Origin: Synechocystis sp. PCC 6714
GTDB taxonomy: Bacteria; Cyanobacteriota; Cyanobacteriia; Cyanobacteriales; Microcystaceae
NCBI RefSeq assembly: GCF_000478825.2
Contig: NZ_CP007542.1
Location: forward strand, 248,001 to 312,000
DNA: 64,000 nt
Direction of reading: 5' to 3'
Position 1 is the stretch's first letter; each line of letters opens with the position of its first letter. Below, in pieces: positions 1-8,410 of the stretch. The notes under the pieces were generated by a model, which had not been told where the DNA came from, searched no databases, and saw nothing but the letters and a program-made list of their open reading frames with translations. The position numbers were made by a program, and so were the translations under genes.

Positions 1-684
1 TTGCAGATGCTCTCCCACGGTTTAATTGCCGCCGTACTCTTTTTCCTTGCCGGTGTCACCTATGACCGGACCCACACCCTTTCCTTGGCCCAGATGGGGA
101 ACATTGGCAAAGTAATGCCCACGGTTTTTGCCCTGTTCACCATGGGAGCTATGGCATCCCTAGCCCTCCCCGGCATGAGCGGTTTTGTCAGTGAATTAGC
201 TGTATTCGTTGGGGTCAGCTCCAGTGATATTTACAGCACCCCCTTTAAAACGGTGACCGTGTTCCTCGCTGCGGTGGGTCTAGTGCTGACTCCTATTTAC
301 CTACTATCGATGTTGCGCCAACTCTTCTACGGTAACAACATCCCCCCTTCTTGTAACCTAGAGCAGGATAGTCTCTCCCCCAATTCTGACCAAGAAGCTG
401 TTTGCTTTGGCACCAATTGTGTACTGCCCGGCAATGCCATCTATGACGATGCCCGGCCCCGGGAAATTTTCATTGCGGCTTGCTTCCTGCTACCGATTAT
501 CGGGGTGGGTCTTTATCCTAAAATAGCTACCCAAGTTTACGATGCGACCACAGTAGCCGTGAACAATCAAGTCCGCCAATCCTACGTACAGATTGCGGAA
601 ACCAATCCCCGGGTCTATGCGGAAGCTTTAACTGCTCCCCACATTCCCACCACGGACTTTGCCACTGTCAAAGTTCAACCCTAG
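1..684 (+). CDS. ndhD: NAD(P)H-quinone oxidoreductase chain 4 (NdhD), 3' part
   Basis: The 5' end lies outside the window; 227 residues of the C-terminal part are present. NdhD is a proton-pumping membrane subunit of the thylakoid NDH-1 complex, which serves respiration, cyclic electron flow and, in other variants, CO2 uptake. The visible part has several hydrophobic segments, including one at residues 10-17 (AAVLFFLA), the family pattern LSHGLIAA at the start, and [13 protein letters not shown] near residue 55, typical of Mrp/NdhD proteins. It ends with a soluble tail. Several ndhD paralogs exist in Synechocystis. The retained segment resembles the D1/D2 (respiratory/cyclic) type, but I cannot assign the number from this part alone. 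Confidence 0.93.
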   Translation: MQMLSHGLIAAVLFFLAGVTYDRTHTLSLAQMGNIGKVMPTVFALFTMGAMASLALPGMSGFVSELAVFVGVSSSDIYSTPFKTVTVFLAAVGLVLTPIYLLSMLRQLFYGNNIPPSCNLEQDSLSPNSDQEAVCFGTNCVLPGNAIYDDARPREIFIAACFLLPIIGVGLYPKIATQVYDATTVAVNNQVRQSYVQIAETNPRVYAEALTAPHIPTTDFATVKVQP

Positions 685-689
685 TGGTC

Positions 690-942
690 TAGTCTTTTGA
701 GCAAACCTCCTGTCTATCAGAGGTTTATGAACCCCTTCGTTTGCGGAAGGGAGGATGTCAAAAAGGGGAGCCTTAAGGACGAGCAGAGCGTTAAAATGGG
801 GATAGCTAGGTACGGCACCATTGCATAGCCTTCCTAGAGCTGGCTTTTAAGGTGCGATGACAGCTCCCCGGCTTTCGCACCCTCTGCTCCCATCCTGACC
901 CCAAGCCGTCCTAAAGGACGGGGCTTAAGCCCCGTTTTTACC
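690..942 (+). other. non-coding scar resembling an IS200/IS605 (tnpB) right end
   Basis: This gap between ndhD and the next gene holds three hairpins: AAACCTC/GAGGTTT (703-726), CCGTCC/GGACGG (906-921) and GGGGCTTAAGCCCC (920-933). One plus frame starting near 727 (MNPFVCGREDVKKG, then DEQSVKMGIARYG) resembles the variable tail of TnpB proteins, a conserved Cys-Gly followed by an SVK motif. The sequence around 901-934, an AAGCCGTCC...GGACGGGGCTT hairpin, is of the kind found at right ends of IS200/IS605 elements. No intact transposase remains. What is seen is the hairpins and the short frame; the IS interpretation is inference. Confidence 0.35.
903..939 (+). terminator. double hairpin ending in a T tract
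   Basis: A perfect GGGGCTTAAGCCCC palindrome (920-933) is followed by G and five T residues (935-939), the form of an intrinsic terminator reading on the plus strand. It overlaps an alternative stem AAGCCGTCC/GGACGGGGCTT, so the two structures cannot form together. It could end ndhD transcription. It lies only three bases before the next start codon. Confidence 0.55.
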
Positions 943-1200
943 ATGAACGTAGAACTTCCTAATCCGCAGCAATTGACCCCAGAAGAAACCCAAGAGTTGG
1001 ACTACCTGCGTACTTTAATAGAACAGGCGGTGGCCAATGGTGTAGTTACCAAGGAAGAAGAATCCAACATCAAGTCCTGGGCGCTACATTGCAAGCCTCG
1101 TTATGAACTGCTTTCCCAGGAACTGGCCATGTACCGGGAATTGGTCACCAATAAAATCAATGCTGGTTTACTCAAGGGAGAGAGCTTTTCTGACCTCTAA
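943..1200 (+). CDS. small conserved cyanobacterial hypothetical protein
   Basis: An 85-residue, acidic, wholly helical-looking protein with no membrane segment, cysteine cluster or recognisable motif; it starts MNVELPNPQQLTPEETQELD. I do not recognise a function. Its start is odd: the ATG follows directly on the T tract of a terminator-like hairpin, with no ribosome-binding site in the preceding 20 bases. Its native promoter may therefore have been replaced by inserted sequence, or expression may depend on read-through. It converges with the next gene and overlaps it by four bases. Codon use and helix content suggest a real protein. Confidence 0.6.
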   Translation: MNVELPNPQQLTPEETQELDYLRTLIEQAVANGVVTKEEESNIKSWALHCKPRYELLSQELAMYRELVTNKINAGLLKGESFSDL

Positions 1201-2729
1201 ATAGGCAAGGGTGTGGAGGGCGAAAATTTTTCTCTACCATGGTTTGTACTTATTTGAGATGATATGGCGGGCCATTGTACCAAGTAGTAATAACCAGTGG
1301 TGTCGCTGCCCTGCAGAAAAATTTTTCCTTGATGACTTTTGATGAAATAAAAACTGAGGATTAGGGCTAAAATCCGTTGGCAATGGTGGCCCTGATTTTC
1401 CTGACTATGGCCCTGTAGTTTGAGGGCTAAGTGTTCCAAAGTTAATGGTACAATCACTTCTCCCTGATTTTCTTCTGGGTGTTCTTGCAGGGGCCCACCA
1501 TGGGATGTGCCCGGGATTAGTAGATCCTGTAGAGCTATCTGGGGATAGTCGGCCCAGACAGAGAAATGCAAGTATTCTCGGTCCGAAGAAGCCTGGATGC
1601 GTAATGTGCCATTGGTTATCCCCTCCCCCAATAAACTGAGGAGAAGATAGTATATTCCTTGCCTAACTTTGACCCTGTCCAGGGGCCAATATTTCAAGCC
1701 TGACTCTAAGGAAAGGTTAAAGTTCAATTGATTTTGGCTAAGTATGGTTGCCATTTTATCGCGCCAATATTCCCCCAATAATTCTAAATTGACATTGCTG
1801 ATCCTTAGACCCTGGCGATCGGGCCTGATTCGCTCCATTTCTAGGATTTCTTCGATAGCTTGACCGATCCTTTGTCCACTCTGGTGAATAATTTCTAGAT
1901 ATTGTTTTTGCTTCTCATTTAATTCCCCAAAAACTCCACTGTTGACCACACTGGCCATGCCAATTATTGACGTTAAATCCCGTTGAATACGGCTGAGGTG
2001 ATAGGGGACTAATTGTAGTTTGACCGCCTCTGGGGAATGGTATGACTCCTCCTTTGGATAAAACTTCTCTTCGCTGACAGATGCAGACTGATGATTAGCG
2101 ACGGCGATCGGACTCAACTGAGCAGAACTATTGTCTGATTGATGAATATTGCTATTATTACCGTTGAGATGGGCTTGACATTCAATTTCCCCCATACACC
2201 AACGGGCAGTCATATTGAGCAGAGCTAAATCCTGTTCCGTAAATCGATGGGGAGAAAAGCCCAACACTGCCAAAGCCCCAAGACAAATACCGTCCCTCGT
2301 TAACAGGGGAGTTCCTAAGTAAGCCCTAATGCCATAATGCTGGCATAATTCTCCCTCAGCAAAAAATGGTTCCGTCAGGGCATCGGTAACCATTAGTGGC
2401 ATGGCACTATCCACCACCAGGGTGCAGTAAGCATCACTGCGACTGATCCGCCGGGAAAACACAACCGAGTTGGCTAAACCCAGACTACACATTCCCACCG
2501 CAGAATTAATTAGGATTTCGTCTTCTACCATCAAACTAGCTAAGCAAATGGGGAGCCCCAGATTGCGGGCAATGATTTGGGTGGCTTCCTCAAAAAAGGT
2601 GCTGTTCCCATTGGCCAATAAACCCAACTCCAATAGCTTTTTTTGCCGTTGGGCATTTCTTTTGACCATTGATAACCCGTCTAGGGTACAACTCAATCCA
2701 TGGCTGTATCCCTGTTGATTACTGAACAT
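1197..2729 (-). CDS. GAF-domain protein with degenerate histidine-kinase region
   Basis: 510 residues. An N-terminal GAF domain spans about residues 35-190 (ARNLGLPICLASLMVEDE, then YLGTPLLTRDGICLGALAV). A low-complexity Ser/Asn linker follows, then a dimerisation-like helical pair near 245-305 (HLSRIQRDLTSIIGMASVV and KQKQYLEIIHQSGQRIGQAI). The latter aligns with HisKA domains, but the phosphoacceptor His of the H-box is replaced by Arg (IQRDL where kinases have MSHEL). The C-terminal part sits where the ATP-binding domain should be and lacks clear N, G1 and G2 boxes. It is probably a signalling pseudokinase or adaptor that binds a small ligand or chromophore through GAF. No partner response regulator is adjacent. 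Confidence 0.75.
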   Translation of the reverse strand: MFSNQQGYSHGLSCTLDGLSMVKRNAQRQKKLLELGLLANGNSTFFEEATQIIARNLGLPICLASLMVEDEILINSAVGMCSLGLANSVVFSRRISRSDAYCTLVVDSAMPLMVTDALTEPFFAEGELCQHYGIRAYLGTPLLTRDGICLGALAVLGFSPHRFTEQDLALLNMTARWCMGEIECQAHLNGNNSNIHQSDNSSAQLSPIAVANHQSASVSEEKFYPKEESYHSPEAVKLQLVPYHLSRIQRDLTSIIGMASVVNSGVFGELNEKQKQYLEIIHQSGQRIGQAIEEILEMERIRPDRQGLRISNVNLELLGEYWRDKMATILSQNQLNFNLSLESGLKYWPLDRVKVRQGIYYLLLSLLGEGITNGTLRIQASSDREYLHFSVWADYPQIALQDLLIPGTSHGGPLQEHPEENQGEVIVPLTLEHLALKLQGHSQENQGHHCQRILALILSFYFIKSHQGKIFLQGSDTTGYYYLVQWPAISSQISTNHGREKFSPSTPLPI

Positions 2730-2923
2730 GTTGTGGTGTTAATACTCAATTCTTATTCAGAACTTATTTTCTATAACCATAATGGTGTGTCCATAGTTGG
2801 TTGACAATCCCCCGGGTTGGGGTAAACCCCATAACAATCTGATCGAGTCGCTGGACGAAAATCGCTACAATACTGGCGGTGATTTTTATCAAAAGCTTTT
2901 AGCTAGCAGGGTTGGAGCCGACT

Positions 2924-3790
2924 ATGACAGAGGTTCAAATTGAGCAACGGCAATGGTGGGTGGATCGATGGCTGGAACTATTGGATTCCTACCGTTTTAA
3001 GAAGCGTCTGGAACGGGCCAGAAATTATGCCAGGGAAGGCAATGTGCTCAGTTTGCAGTTTGTTGAGAGTCAATTAACTGCTCTAGTGCAGGGCACTGAG
3101 GTGGAGCCTTATCAGGTTACCCTGGGTTTGGATTGCTTCAGTGATGAGGATTGGCATTATGTGGTGGCAACCCTAGCGCAACAAGCCCTGTACGCGGCCC
3201 AATTACTAAGTGGGGCGATGCCTCCAAGTATTGAACAGGTATTTGTTCAGAATGGTTTAAATTTATTTCCCTTTACCCTGGGGGAAATCCACTCCCGTTG
3301 TACCTGTCCAGATCAGGCTAACCCCTGTAAGCATATCGGTGCGGTGTACTATCAGCTAGCGGATCATTTCCAAGAAGATCCTTTTGTCATTTTCCGTTTA
3401 CGGGGCAAAAGTCGTACTGAGTTACTGGAGCAGCTAAGTTGTTATCGACGGCTCAATCCGGAACTACTGGCCAACTATGATCAGAGCCTTTTAGTAGACT
3501 GCATGGCGATCGCCGTGGATGCGAAGGAAGACACTGCAACGCCAAAGCCCCAAAAACAAACTAAAGCGGAGCAACAAGATACCATCAGCAGATTTTGGCA
3601 GTACAGGACTGATTTATCCGCTACATTGCCGGCGATCGCCCCGCCAGATAATCCCTTGCAACAGATTGAACGTCTTGGGGATCTGCCGTTAAACTACGAA
3701 GTCGCAAAGGAAATCAAACAGACATTGACGCAAATCTACCTAACGGCCAGCCAGGGTACCCTAGTTCAAATGATGGGTGCCGGGGAGTGA
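2924..3790 (+). CDS. SWIM zinc-finger domain protein
   Basis: The SWIM motif CTCPDQANPCKHI (Cys-X-Cys...Cys-X-His) lies near residue 128. This zinc finger is found in proteins that contact DNA or proteins, often beside SNF2-type helicases; cyanobacterial stand-alone versions are uncharacterised. The remaining 288 residues are helical and charged. A TTG twelve bases upstream would also open the frame, but I prefer ATG 2924 because GGAG lies about eight bases before it. The upstream gap from 2730 has no other gene. No SNF2 helicase gene is adjacent, so the partner is unknown. Confidence 0.78.
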   Translation: MTEVQIEQRQWWVDRWLELLDSYRFKKRLERARNYAREGNVLSLQFVESQLTALVQGTEVEPYQVTLGLDCFSDEDWHYVVATLAQQALYAAQLLSGAMPPSIEQVFVQNGLNLFPFTLGEIHSRCTCPDQANPCKHIGAVYYQLADHFQEDPFVIFRLRGKSRTELLEQLSCYRRLNPELLANYDQSLLVDCMAIAVDAKEDTATPKPQKQTKAEQQDTISRFWQYRTDLSATLPAIAPPDNPLQQIERLGDLPLNYEVAKEIKQTLTQIYLTASQGTLVQMMGAGE

Positions 3791-3859
3791 GCGGGGGTTG
3801 GGATAAACCTGGACGACCCCTTTGGGGATGCGAGGAAAAAACAATAAAGTTTATTTGGA

Positions 3860-3945
3860 TGGGGGTGGAGAGACTCGAACTCTCACGAGCTTATAAGGCT
3901 CAACGGATTTTAAATCCGCAGCGTCTACCATTCCGCCACACCCCC
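3860..3945 (-). tRNA. tRNA-Leu (anticodon UAA)
   Basis: On the minus strand the acceptor arm GGGGGTG pairs with CACCCCC, with discriminator A and no encoded CCA. The anticodon stem GCGGA/TCCGT encloses the loop TTTAAAA, giving anticodon UAA. A long variable arm and a GTTCGAGTC T-arm are present, as in a class II tRNA of 86 nt. No group I intron interrupts the anticodon loop, the place where some cyanobacteria carry one. Confidence 0.95.
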
Positions 3946-4036
3946 AGCAATTGGGAGACTACCGCTTCGTCAGCGATTAAGCATCATACCACAGAAAGTT
4001 TACTCCACTGCTTCCCTACGATTTTCGTGAAATCAT

Positions 4037-4744
4037 CTAGCGCTGTTGGGGTTGCCATTCCAAATAAACACCAAAACGACTCTCCCGGTAGGCGGGGGAA
4101 TTTTGCCGCTGTAAATCCGTGGCAATGCGCCATTGAGGAGTCAGAGCATAGCCCACGGAAAGAGTGCTAATGCCTACTTCCGCTGTGCCTCCAGGGGCAA
4201 CAAAATTTTGGCTGAAGCTGATGTCCGCTGCTCCGGTGCGGGAAAGTGCTAGCATCACTTTACCCCCCACATTAACCCCTTCACTGTGGTAGTCATTCTG
4301 GGCGATCGCCCGGTAACCGACTAGGGGAGTAACGTTGACGTACCAACCGAGGGGCAAAAGGTAATATTGGAGGTTGGCACCGCCCCCCTGTTGTCCGGCA
4401 AAATTAGTGTAGTAGTCACCGCTGACACTTAAAGGGGATTGACCAATGAATAAATCTTCCACCCCGATCGCCGCCCCACTGGGTTGATCATCGTCGGGAA
4501 AATAGTTGTAACCCAACCGCACCCGAGTCAAGAATGCCGGATCATTGCTATTTTGCTCAAATAAATCTGGAGTTTCGTGCCACCACCGTTGCAAAGTTGG
4601 ACTGTTCTCCACCACAGCCGGATCCAAATCCAGCGGATTTTCCACTTCCGGAACCTGGGCCTCTCCCCTGGCACTGGCGATCGCCAAAAATATAACCAAG
4701 CTAAAAGGCAAAAAACTCAGCCAACCACGAAAAATCACAGCCAT
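4037..4744 (-). CDS. putative outer-membrane beta-barrel protein
   Basis: 235 residues with an N-terminal hydrophobic signal (FLPFSLVIFLAIASARGEA) and probable cleavage after about residue 29. The mature part alternates hydrophobic and polar residues in strands rich in Tyr, Gly and Asn (VRLGYNYFPDDDQ, ANLQYYLLPLGWYVNVTPLVG, FGVYLEWQ), as in small outer-membrane barrels. It ends with a strand rich in aromatics. No enzyme motif is visible. The family is unknown to me; the localisation is inferred from the signal and strand pattern. Confidence 0.65.
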   Translation of the reverse strand: MAVIFRGWLSFLPFSLVIFLAIASARGEAQVPEVENPLDLDPAVVENSPTLQRWWHETPDLFEQNSNDPAFLTRVRLGYNYFPDDDQPSGAAIGVEDLFIGQSPLSVSGDYYTNFAGQQGGGANLQYYLLPLGWYVNVTPLVGYRAIAQNDYHSEGVNVGGKVMLALSRTGAADISFSQNFVAPGGTAEVGISTLSVGYALTPQWRIATDLQRQNSPAYRESRFGVYLEWQPQQR

Positions 4745-4938
4745 AATCCCACCATTAATGGTTTTTGCCCCGGAATCCGGTCATTGACCCCTGGAAGATC
4801 TCAAAATTTTCTCCCCGGAAAGTCAAATAGTCCGAGACGGTAACTTGACAAGACAAGTTCCAAATAGCACTCTAAGTAAAAGTTAATTTTGCTTGACCCC
4901 CAACAGCCTTCCTAATTCTTCATTTCAGCGGACAAATT

Positions 4939-6366
4939 ATGCTCCCACTGCTTTCCCCCATGATGTTGGCTCAAATAGTTACTGCCCCCATCCAGCCAAT
5001 CGAAGCAGATTATATTGTTCAGCCGCAGGAAATAAGACCTTTGCCGGGGCAACTTGACCAGATTCCCGTTTTTAACAGTAATAGTCCAGAAGTGGTGGAG
5101 GGGGAAGGAATTCTACTCTCCACCTTTCCCACCGACCGCAAATATTACCCCAACGCCCACCTCAACAAGGCCCTCAACGGTCGTTTTGACTTTTTCTCCC
5201 ACCATATCGCCCGGCCAAGGGATTCCCGCACCCTTTACCAAGGAGTGTTAATGGGCAACCCCACCGACAGAACCATCACTGTCCGGATTCTCCAGGGCGG
5301 TAGTTACCTCACTGGGCCCGATGCCCCCTTTATTAACTTAGCCCCCACCGTAGAAGACCCCCACGGACAGTTCTATTCTGGCCCTGGCTCTAAACTCATG
5401 AGTCAATTATTACGGGGCAACACCCAAGCTGGCTTTCCCAGTCAAGTTATTATTCCTCCGGGGCAAACCCGACTGCTATTTTCCCTACCCATTAACCGGA
5501 GCAGTGCCCGTTCCACCTATCTCCGACTCCAGAGCGACGGCCCCATTTACATGGCGAACCTTGCTATGTACGCTGTGCCGGAATATACCCCAGTGGTAGA
5601 TACTGCCAGCGCTGGTGCCAATCTACCTACCCCTTCAGTGACCTACCGGGCCCCCAATTTAGACAACTGGCAAGCAATGCTATATCGGGGTTATTTGGCT
5701 TACCCCAGGGACTTAGCCCCCACCCCCCCAGATCAAATCCGGCCTGGAGCCCCCAGAACCCCCATTTATGGACGGGTGGCCGGCATTTCCCAGGGCGCAT
5801 CCTGGCAGGCAACTCTATTGGATGGCCCCAGAGCCCAGTTCCTGAGCATTCCCCAACGGGGTAGAGCTTTTTCCTATCCCCTCAGCACCGTCAGCGTTGG
5901 CACCTACGCTACCCAACAGGTACAAAGTGCTCCCATGCTTGCTCGCTATCCCGATACAGCTTACCTTGCCCACGGAAACTACGGCGTTCATTACCAGTTG
6001 AAACTGCCACTCAAAAATGTGACCAATAATAGACAGAGCGTTTCCCTGACCCTGCAAACCCCCATCAAACAGGATCAGTACAATGATCGCTTATTTTTCA
6101 TGCGCCAACCTAGTGGCCAGGTCTTCTTTCGGGGGACAGTGCGGGTTAGCTATGTGGATAATCAAAACCAACTGCAACAAAGATTTTTCCACCTCACCCA
6201 ACGACGGGGAGAAATGAGTAATCCCCTCATTACCCTCAATATGCAACCAGGGGAACAACGGGAAGTGACGGTGGACTTGATGTATCCCCCCGATGCCACC
6301 CCGCCTCAGGTGCTAACGGTGAAAACAGAGGAGCTTTACTACGGCAGTTTATCCTCCCCTAGGTAA
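4939..6366 (+). CDS. DUF3370 family protein (copy 1)
   Basis: 475 residues with a short hydrophobic N-terminus (LPLLSPMMLAQIV) that may be a signal peptide. Family hallmarks seen are PLPGQLDQIPVFNSNSPE near residue 36, NGRFDFFSHHIARP, GNYGVHYQLKLPL and the C-terminal PPDATPPQVLTVKT. DUF3370 proteins are cyanobacterial, probably periplasmic or surface proteins without known function. A second full member lies at 20704-22146 on the other strand; they share the opening and closing motifs but differ in between. The last eight bases overlap the convergent response-regulator gene. Confidence 0.85.
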   Translation: MLPLLSPMMLAQIVTAPIQPIEADYIVQPQEIRPLPGQLDQIPVFNSNSPEVVEGEGILLSTFPTDRKYYPNAHLNKALNGRFDFFSHHIARPRDSRTLYQGVLMGNPTDRTITVRILQGGSYLTGPDAPFINLAPTVEDPHGQFYSGPGSKLMSQLLRGNTQAGFPSQVIIPPGQTRLLFSLPINRSSARSTYLRLQSDGPIYMANLAMYAVPEYTPVVDTASAGANLPTPSVTYRAPNLDNWQAMLYRGYLAYPRDLAPTPPDQIRPGAPRTPIYGRVAGISQGASWQATLLDGPRAQFLSIPQRGRAFSYPLSTVSVGTYATQQVQSAPMLARYPDTAYLAHGNYGVHYQLKLPLKNVTNNRQSVSLTLQTPIKQDQYNDRLFFMRQPSGQVFFRGTVRVSYVDNQNQLQQRFFHLTQRRGEMSNPLITLNMQPGEQREVTVDLMYPPDATPPQVLTVKTEELYYGSLSSPR

Positions 6367-7111
6367 GGACAGACATTTCAGTGGATTTCAGGGACAACGT
6401 TTTTTCCTCCACCGGTTTTTTTTCTTCCAGAATAGAGGAATTGAAACGATAACCCACGTTGCGTACTGTCTGAATTAAACTCGGCTGGCGTGGATCAGTT
6501 TCGATTTTTTTCCGCAGGGAAAGGACATGGGTGTCGATGGTGCGGGGATTGTCGATCGCCTCGGGCCAGGCCCGGCGGAGCAATTCAGTACGGCTGAGGG
6601 CGCTACCTTCGGCTTGGGTGAGCACGTAAAGCAGACTAAACTCCTGGGGGGTGAGGTCAACAAAATTGCCTTGATATTCCACCCGCCGTTGTACCAGGTC
6701 AATTTTTAATACCCCATAGTCCAACAGCAAAGGGGCCGCCACTGTGCGGACACGACGGATCAAGCACTCTATTCTGGCTAAAAACTCCTGCATGCCAAAA
6801 GGCTTAGTCAGATAATCGTCAGCCCCGGCCTTGAGCCCATAGACAATATCTTTTTCTGTATCCTTGGCGGAAAGAATAAAAATCATCGACTGGTGCTGTT
6901 GATATAGCCAACGACAAAGTTCAATGCCATCTCCGTCGGTGAGGTCAGAATCAATCACCGCCAGGGTGGGCAATTGATTGTTAAATGCCTGGCGAGCTTG
7001 GTGAAAACCGCTACATTGTTGGACAAGGTAGCCGCTCTGCTGCAGATGCCAGCTTAATAGAGAGCGGAGATGGGGATTACCCTCTACGACTGATATGTAA
7101 ACTGGACTCAC
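6359..7111 (-). CDS. OmpR/PhoB-family response regulator
   Basis: 250 residues. The receiver domain covers about 1-118, with probable phosphoacceptor Asp54 (LAVIDSDLTDGDG), the Ser of FILSAKD and the Lys of LTKPF. The acidic pair at the start of the receiver is reduced to one Glu (VVEGNPHL), so metal binding may be altered. A winged-helix DNA-binding domain follows at about 130-228 (LTPEQEF-type start, PRTIDTHVLSLRKKIE, TVRNVGYRF). A charged tail of about 20 residues follows. The start is GTG. No sensor kinase is adjacent, so it is an orphan regulator; the degenerate GAF/kinase protein lies 4 kb away. Confidence 0.88.
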   Translation of the reverse strand: MSPVYISVVEGNPHLRSLLSWHLQQSGYLVQQCSGFHQARQAFNNQLPTLAVIDSDLTDGDGIELCRWLYQQHQSMIFILSAKDTEKDIVYGLKAGADDYLTKPFGMQEFLARIECLIRRVRTVAAPLLLDYGVLKIDLVQRRVEYQGNFVDLTPQEFSLLYVLTQAEGSALSRTELLRRAWPEAIDNPRTIDTHVLSLRKKIETDPRQPSLIQTVRNVGYRFNSSILEEKKPVEEKTLSLKSTEMSVLT

Positions 7112-7377
7112 CGATCTAGACCCCTGACTGAAAGTTCCTTGCTAATCTAACAAAGTCAATGTCAAGGCTTTGTAACAACAGTTACCTAGGTAGAGGGCCA
7201 AATCTGCAAAAAATATAAAGAATTGGCCAGTCATAATGTTTAGTTATTTCCACCTTCACAATTGGTAAACCCCCAATCTGGAACACTTGATATTTTGTGC
7301 CCAATACAATATACCCAGAGGGCTTTAAAATACGTTTGTTCAGAATCATAAAACCACAGAAAGAAAAATTCTAAAGT

Positions 7378-7472
7378 TATAGTCAATTCAAATAAGATTG
7401 AGATGACTAAAGTCTTTACCAAACACGCTTTTAGCTTTAGTCGGTGTCTTACTTTCAATTAAATCAACTATA
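7378..7472 (-). repeat. 95-bp MITE of the ISY100/Tc1-mariner type
   Basis: On the minus strand the unit begins TATAGTTGATTTAATTG and ends TTGAATTGACTATA. It is flanked by TA and has terminal inverted repeats that extend as AAAGTAAGA/TCTTATTT. An internal perfect repeat GACTAAAG/CTTTAGTC lets the whole unit fold as one hairpin. Roughly 90 bp match 56079-56182, next to the transposase gene, and its first 13 bases equal the left end of that element at 55133. This suggests a deletion derivative moved by an IS630/Tc1-type transposase. Confidence 0.7.
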
Positions 7473-7647
7473 AGTGTGGTGGGCTAAGTTTTGCTTTTAC
7501 TCAGAATTAGTGGCAATTTTGGTACTATCAAAAATAGGACAAACTCTAACGTATAGACTTTCTGGATAACCATTGGGTAAAGAAGTTTAATGCCGTCGGA
7601 CACAGCCAGCCCCAGTCCTTATCCTTGCTAACGTATCAATGGCCACC

Positions 7648-7888
7648 CTATTCCTCTTCTCGGCGTTCAAATTGCAGATGATAACCGGGAAAACCTTGGG
7701 CACTAAAAATTAACTGAAATTGGGCTCCTTCTTTGGGTTCTAGGCCAAGACGGGCTTTAACCAGTTAAGTCAAAATAGAATCTGCTCCCGCCACAAAAAG
7801 CTCTGCACCAAAGCCCAACTTCCGGCGCATCGAAAACCCAGGTGTGCCCCAACCAGTAAGGTTGAATGGTAAATAGGCCATTTTTCAT
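7648..7888 (-). pseudogene. disrupted DUF6717-like gene
   Basis: Reading minus from ATG 7888 gives MKNGLFTIQPYWLGHTWVFD and ends at a TAA shortly after. The continuing homology lies in another frame: AELFVAGADSILT, an in-frame stop, then LVKARLGLEPKEGAQFQL and FSAQGFPGYHLQFERREEE followed by TAG. Joined, these match my recollection of the DUF6717 pattern (TWVFDDP, FVSGAD, LIFSA-PFPGY, RREE-GG). At least one frameshift and one stop break the gene. What is seen is the fragments; the family name is from memory. Confidence 0.6.
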
Positions 7889-8197
7889 GGGATTCTACCA
7901 GTTAACTAATAAAGCTGAACAAATGATCGAAATGAAGCAAATGCCTATTAAGAGTTACCCTTGCTTTAACCGATCCGTATTTTCAGAATAGGCAAAATCC
8001 TTTCTTGGAGATATGGACAAGGTCCGTCATTCACCTGGAAACGGCCTGGAAATTCCCCTATCCCTCAGGAGCAGAATGCCCCAACTCTCTAACCTGAGAA
8101 TTCTCGAATAAGGCTCCTTGCTATGTAAAGAATTGGGAATTTAGCTGCCACAGGCCAAATGGAGCTTGTCAAAACCATTGGCTTTATTCTATCATTG

Positions 8198-8210
8198 GTT
8201 ATCTAATAAC
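8198..8210. promoter_or_regulatory. perfect inverted repeat upstream of the LysR gene
   Basis: GTTAT-CTA-ATAAC is a perfect 13-bp inverted repeat about 200 bases before the start of the LysR-type gene. CmpR/NdhR-group regulators bind AT-rich interrupted dyads of this sort and often regulate themselves, so it is a candidate operator. The assignment is inference. Confidence 0.35.
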
Positions 8211-8410
8211 AATCCCGAGTCTATGAAAGTGCAAATCATGGCTTTCAGTCTATGTCAATTATTTGTGCCAAAGTATTCTGGGGCCAGGGATGGCCAAGGC
8301 TAACAAGTCAACATCACTAAAACTTCAGTTCCAGTTCAGTGTGGGTTTGAAAAATTTAATCCGCCGCCTCAATTCTTCCACCCATCTAACCACCATCTCC
8401 ATACAAGGTC

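Larger units (their letters stand above)
7112..8410. other. 1.3-kb gene-poor stretch
   Basis: No intact gene is supported here. The stretch is richer in A+T than its surroundings. It holds the promoter side of the response regulator, a 95-bp MITE (7378-7472), a disrupted DUF6717 gene (7648-7888) and the upstream region of the LysR gene with a perfect 13-bp inverted repeat (8198-8210). The open frames at 7240-7458 and 8263-8445 look non-coding. Confidence 0.7.

Noticed and set aside
3787-4170. 127-residue open frame after the SWIM gene
   Set aside because: It runs through the tRNA-Leu gene and into the 3' end of the beta-barrel gene; translation shows no protein features.
7240-7458. 72-residue minus-strand frame
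   Set aside because: Most of its 5' part is the MITE; the remaining part has no homology features.
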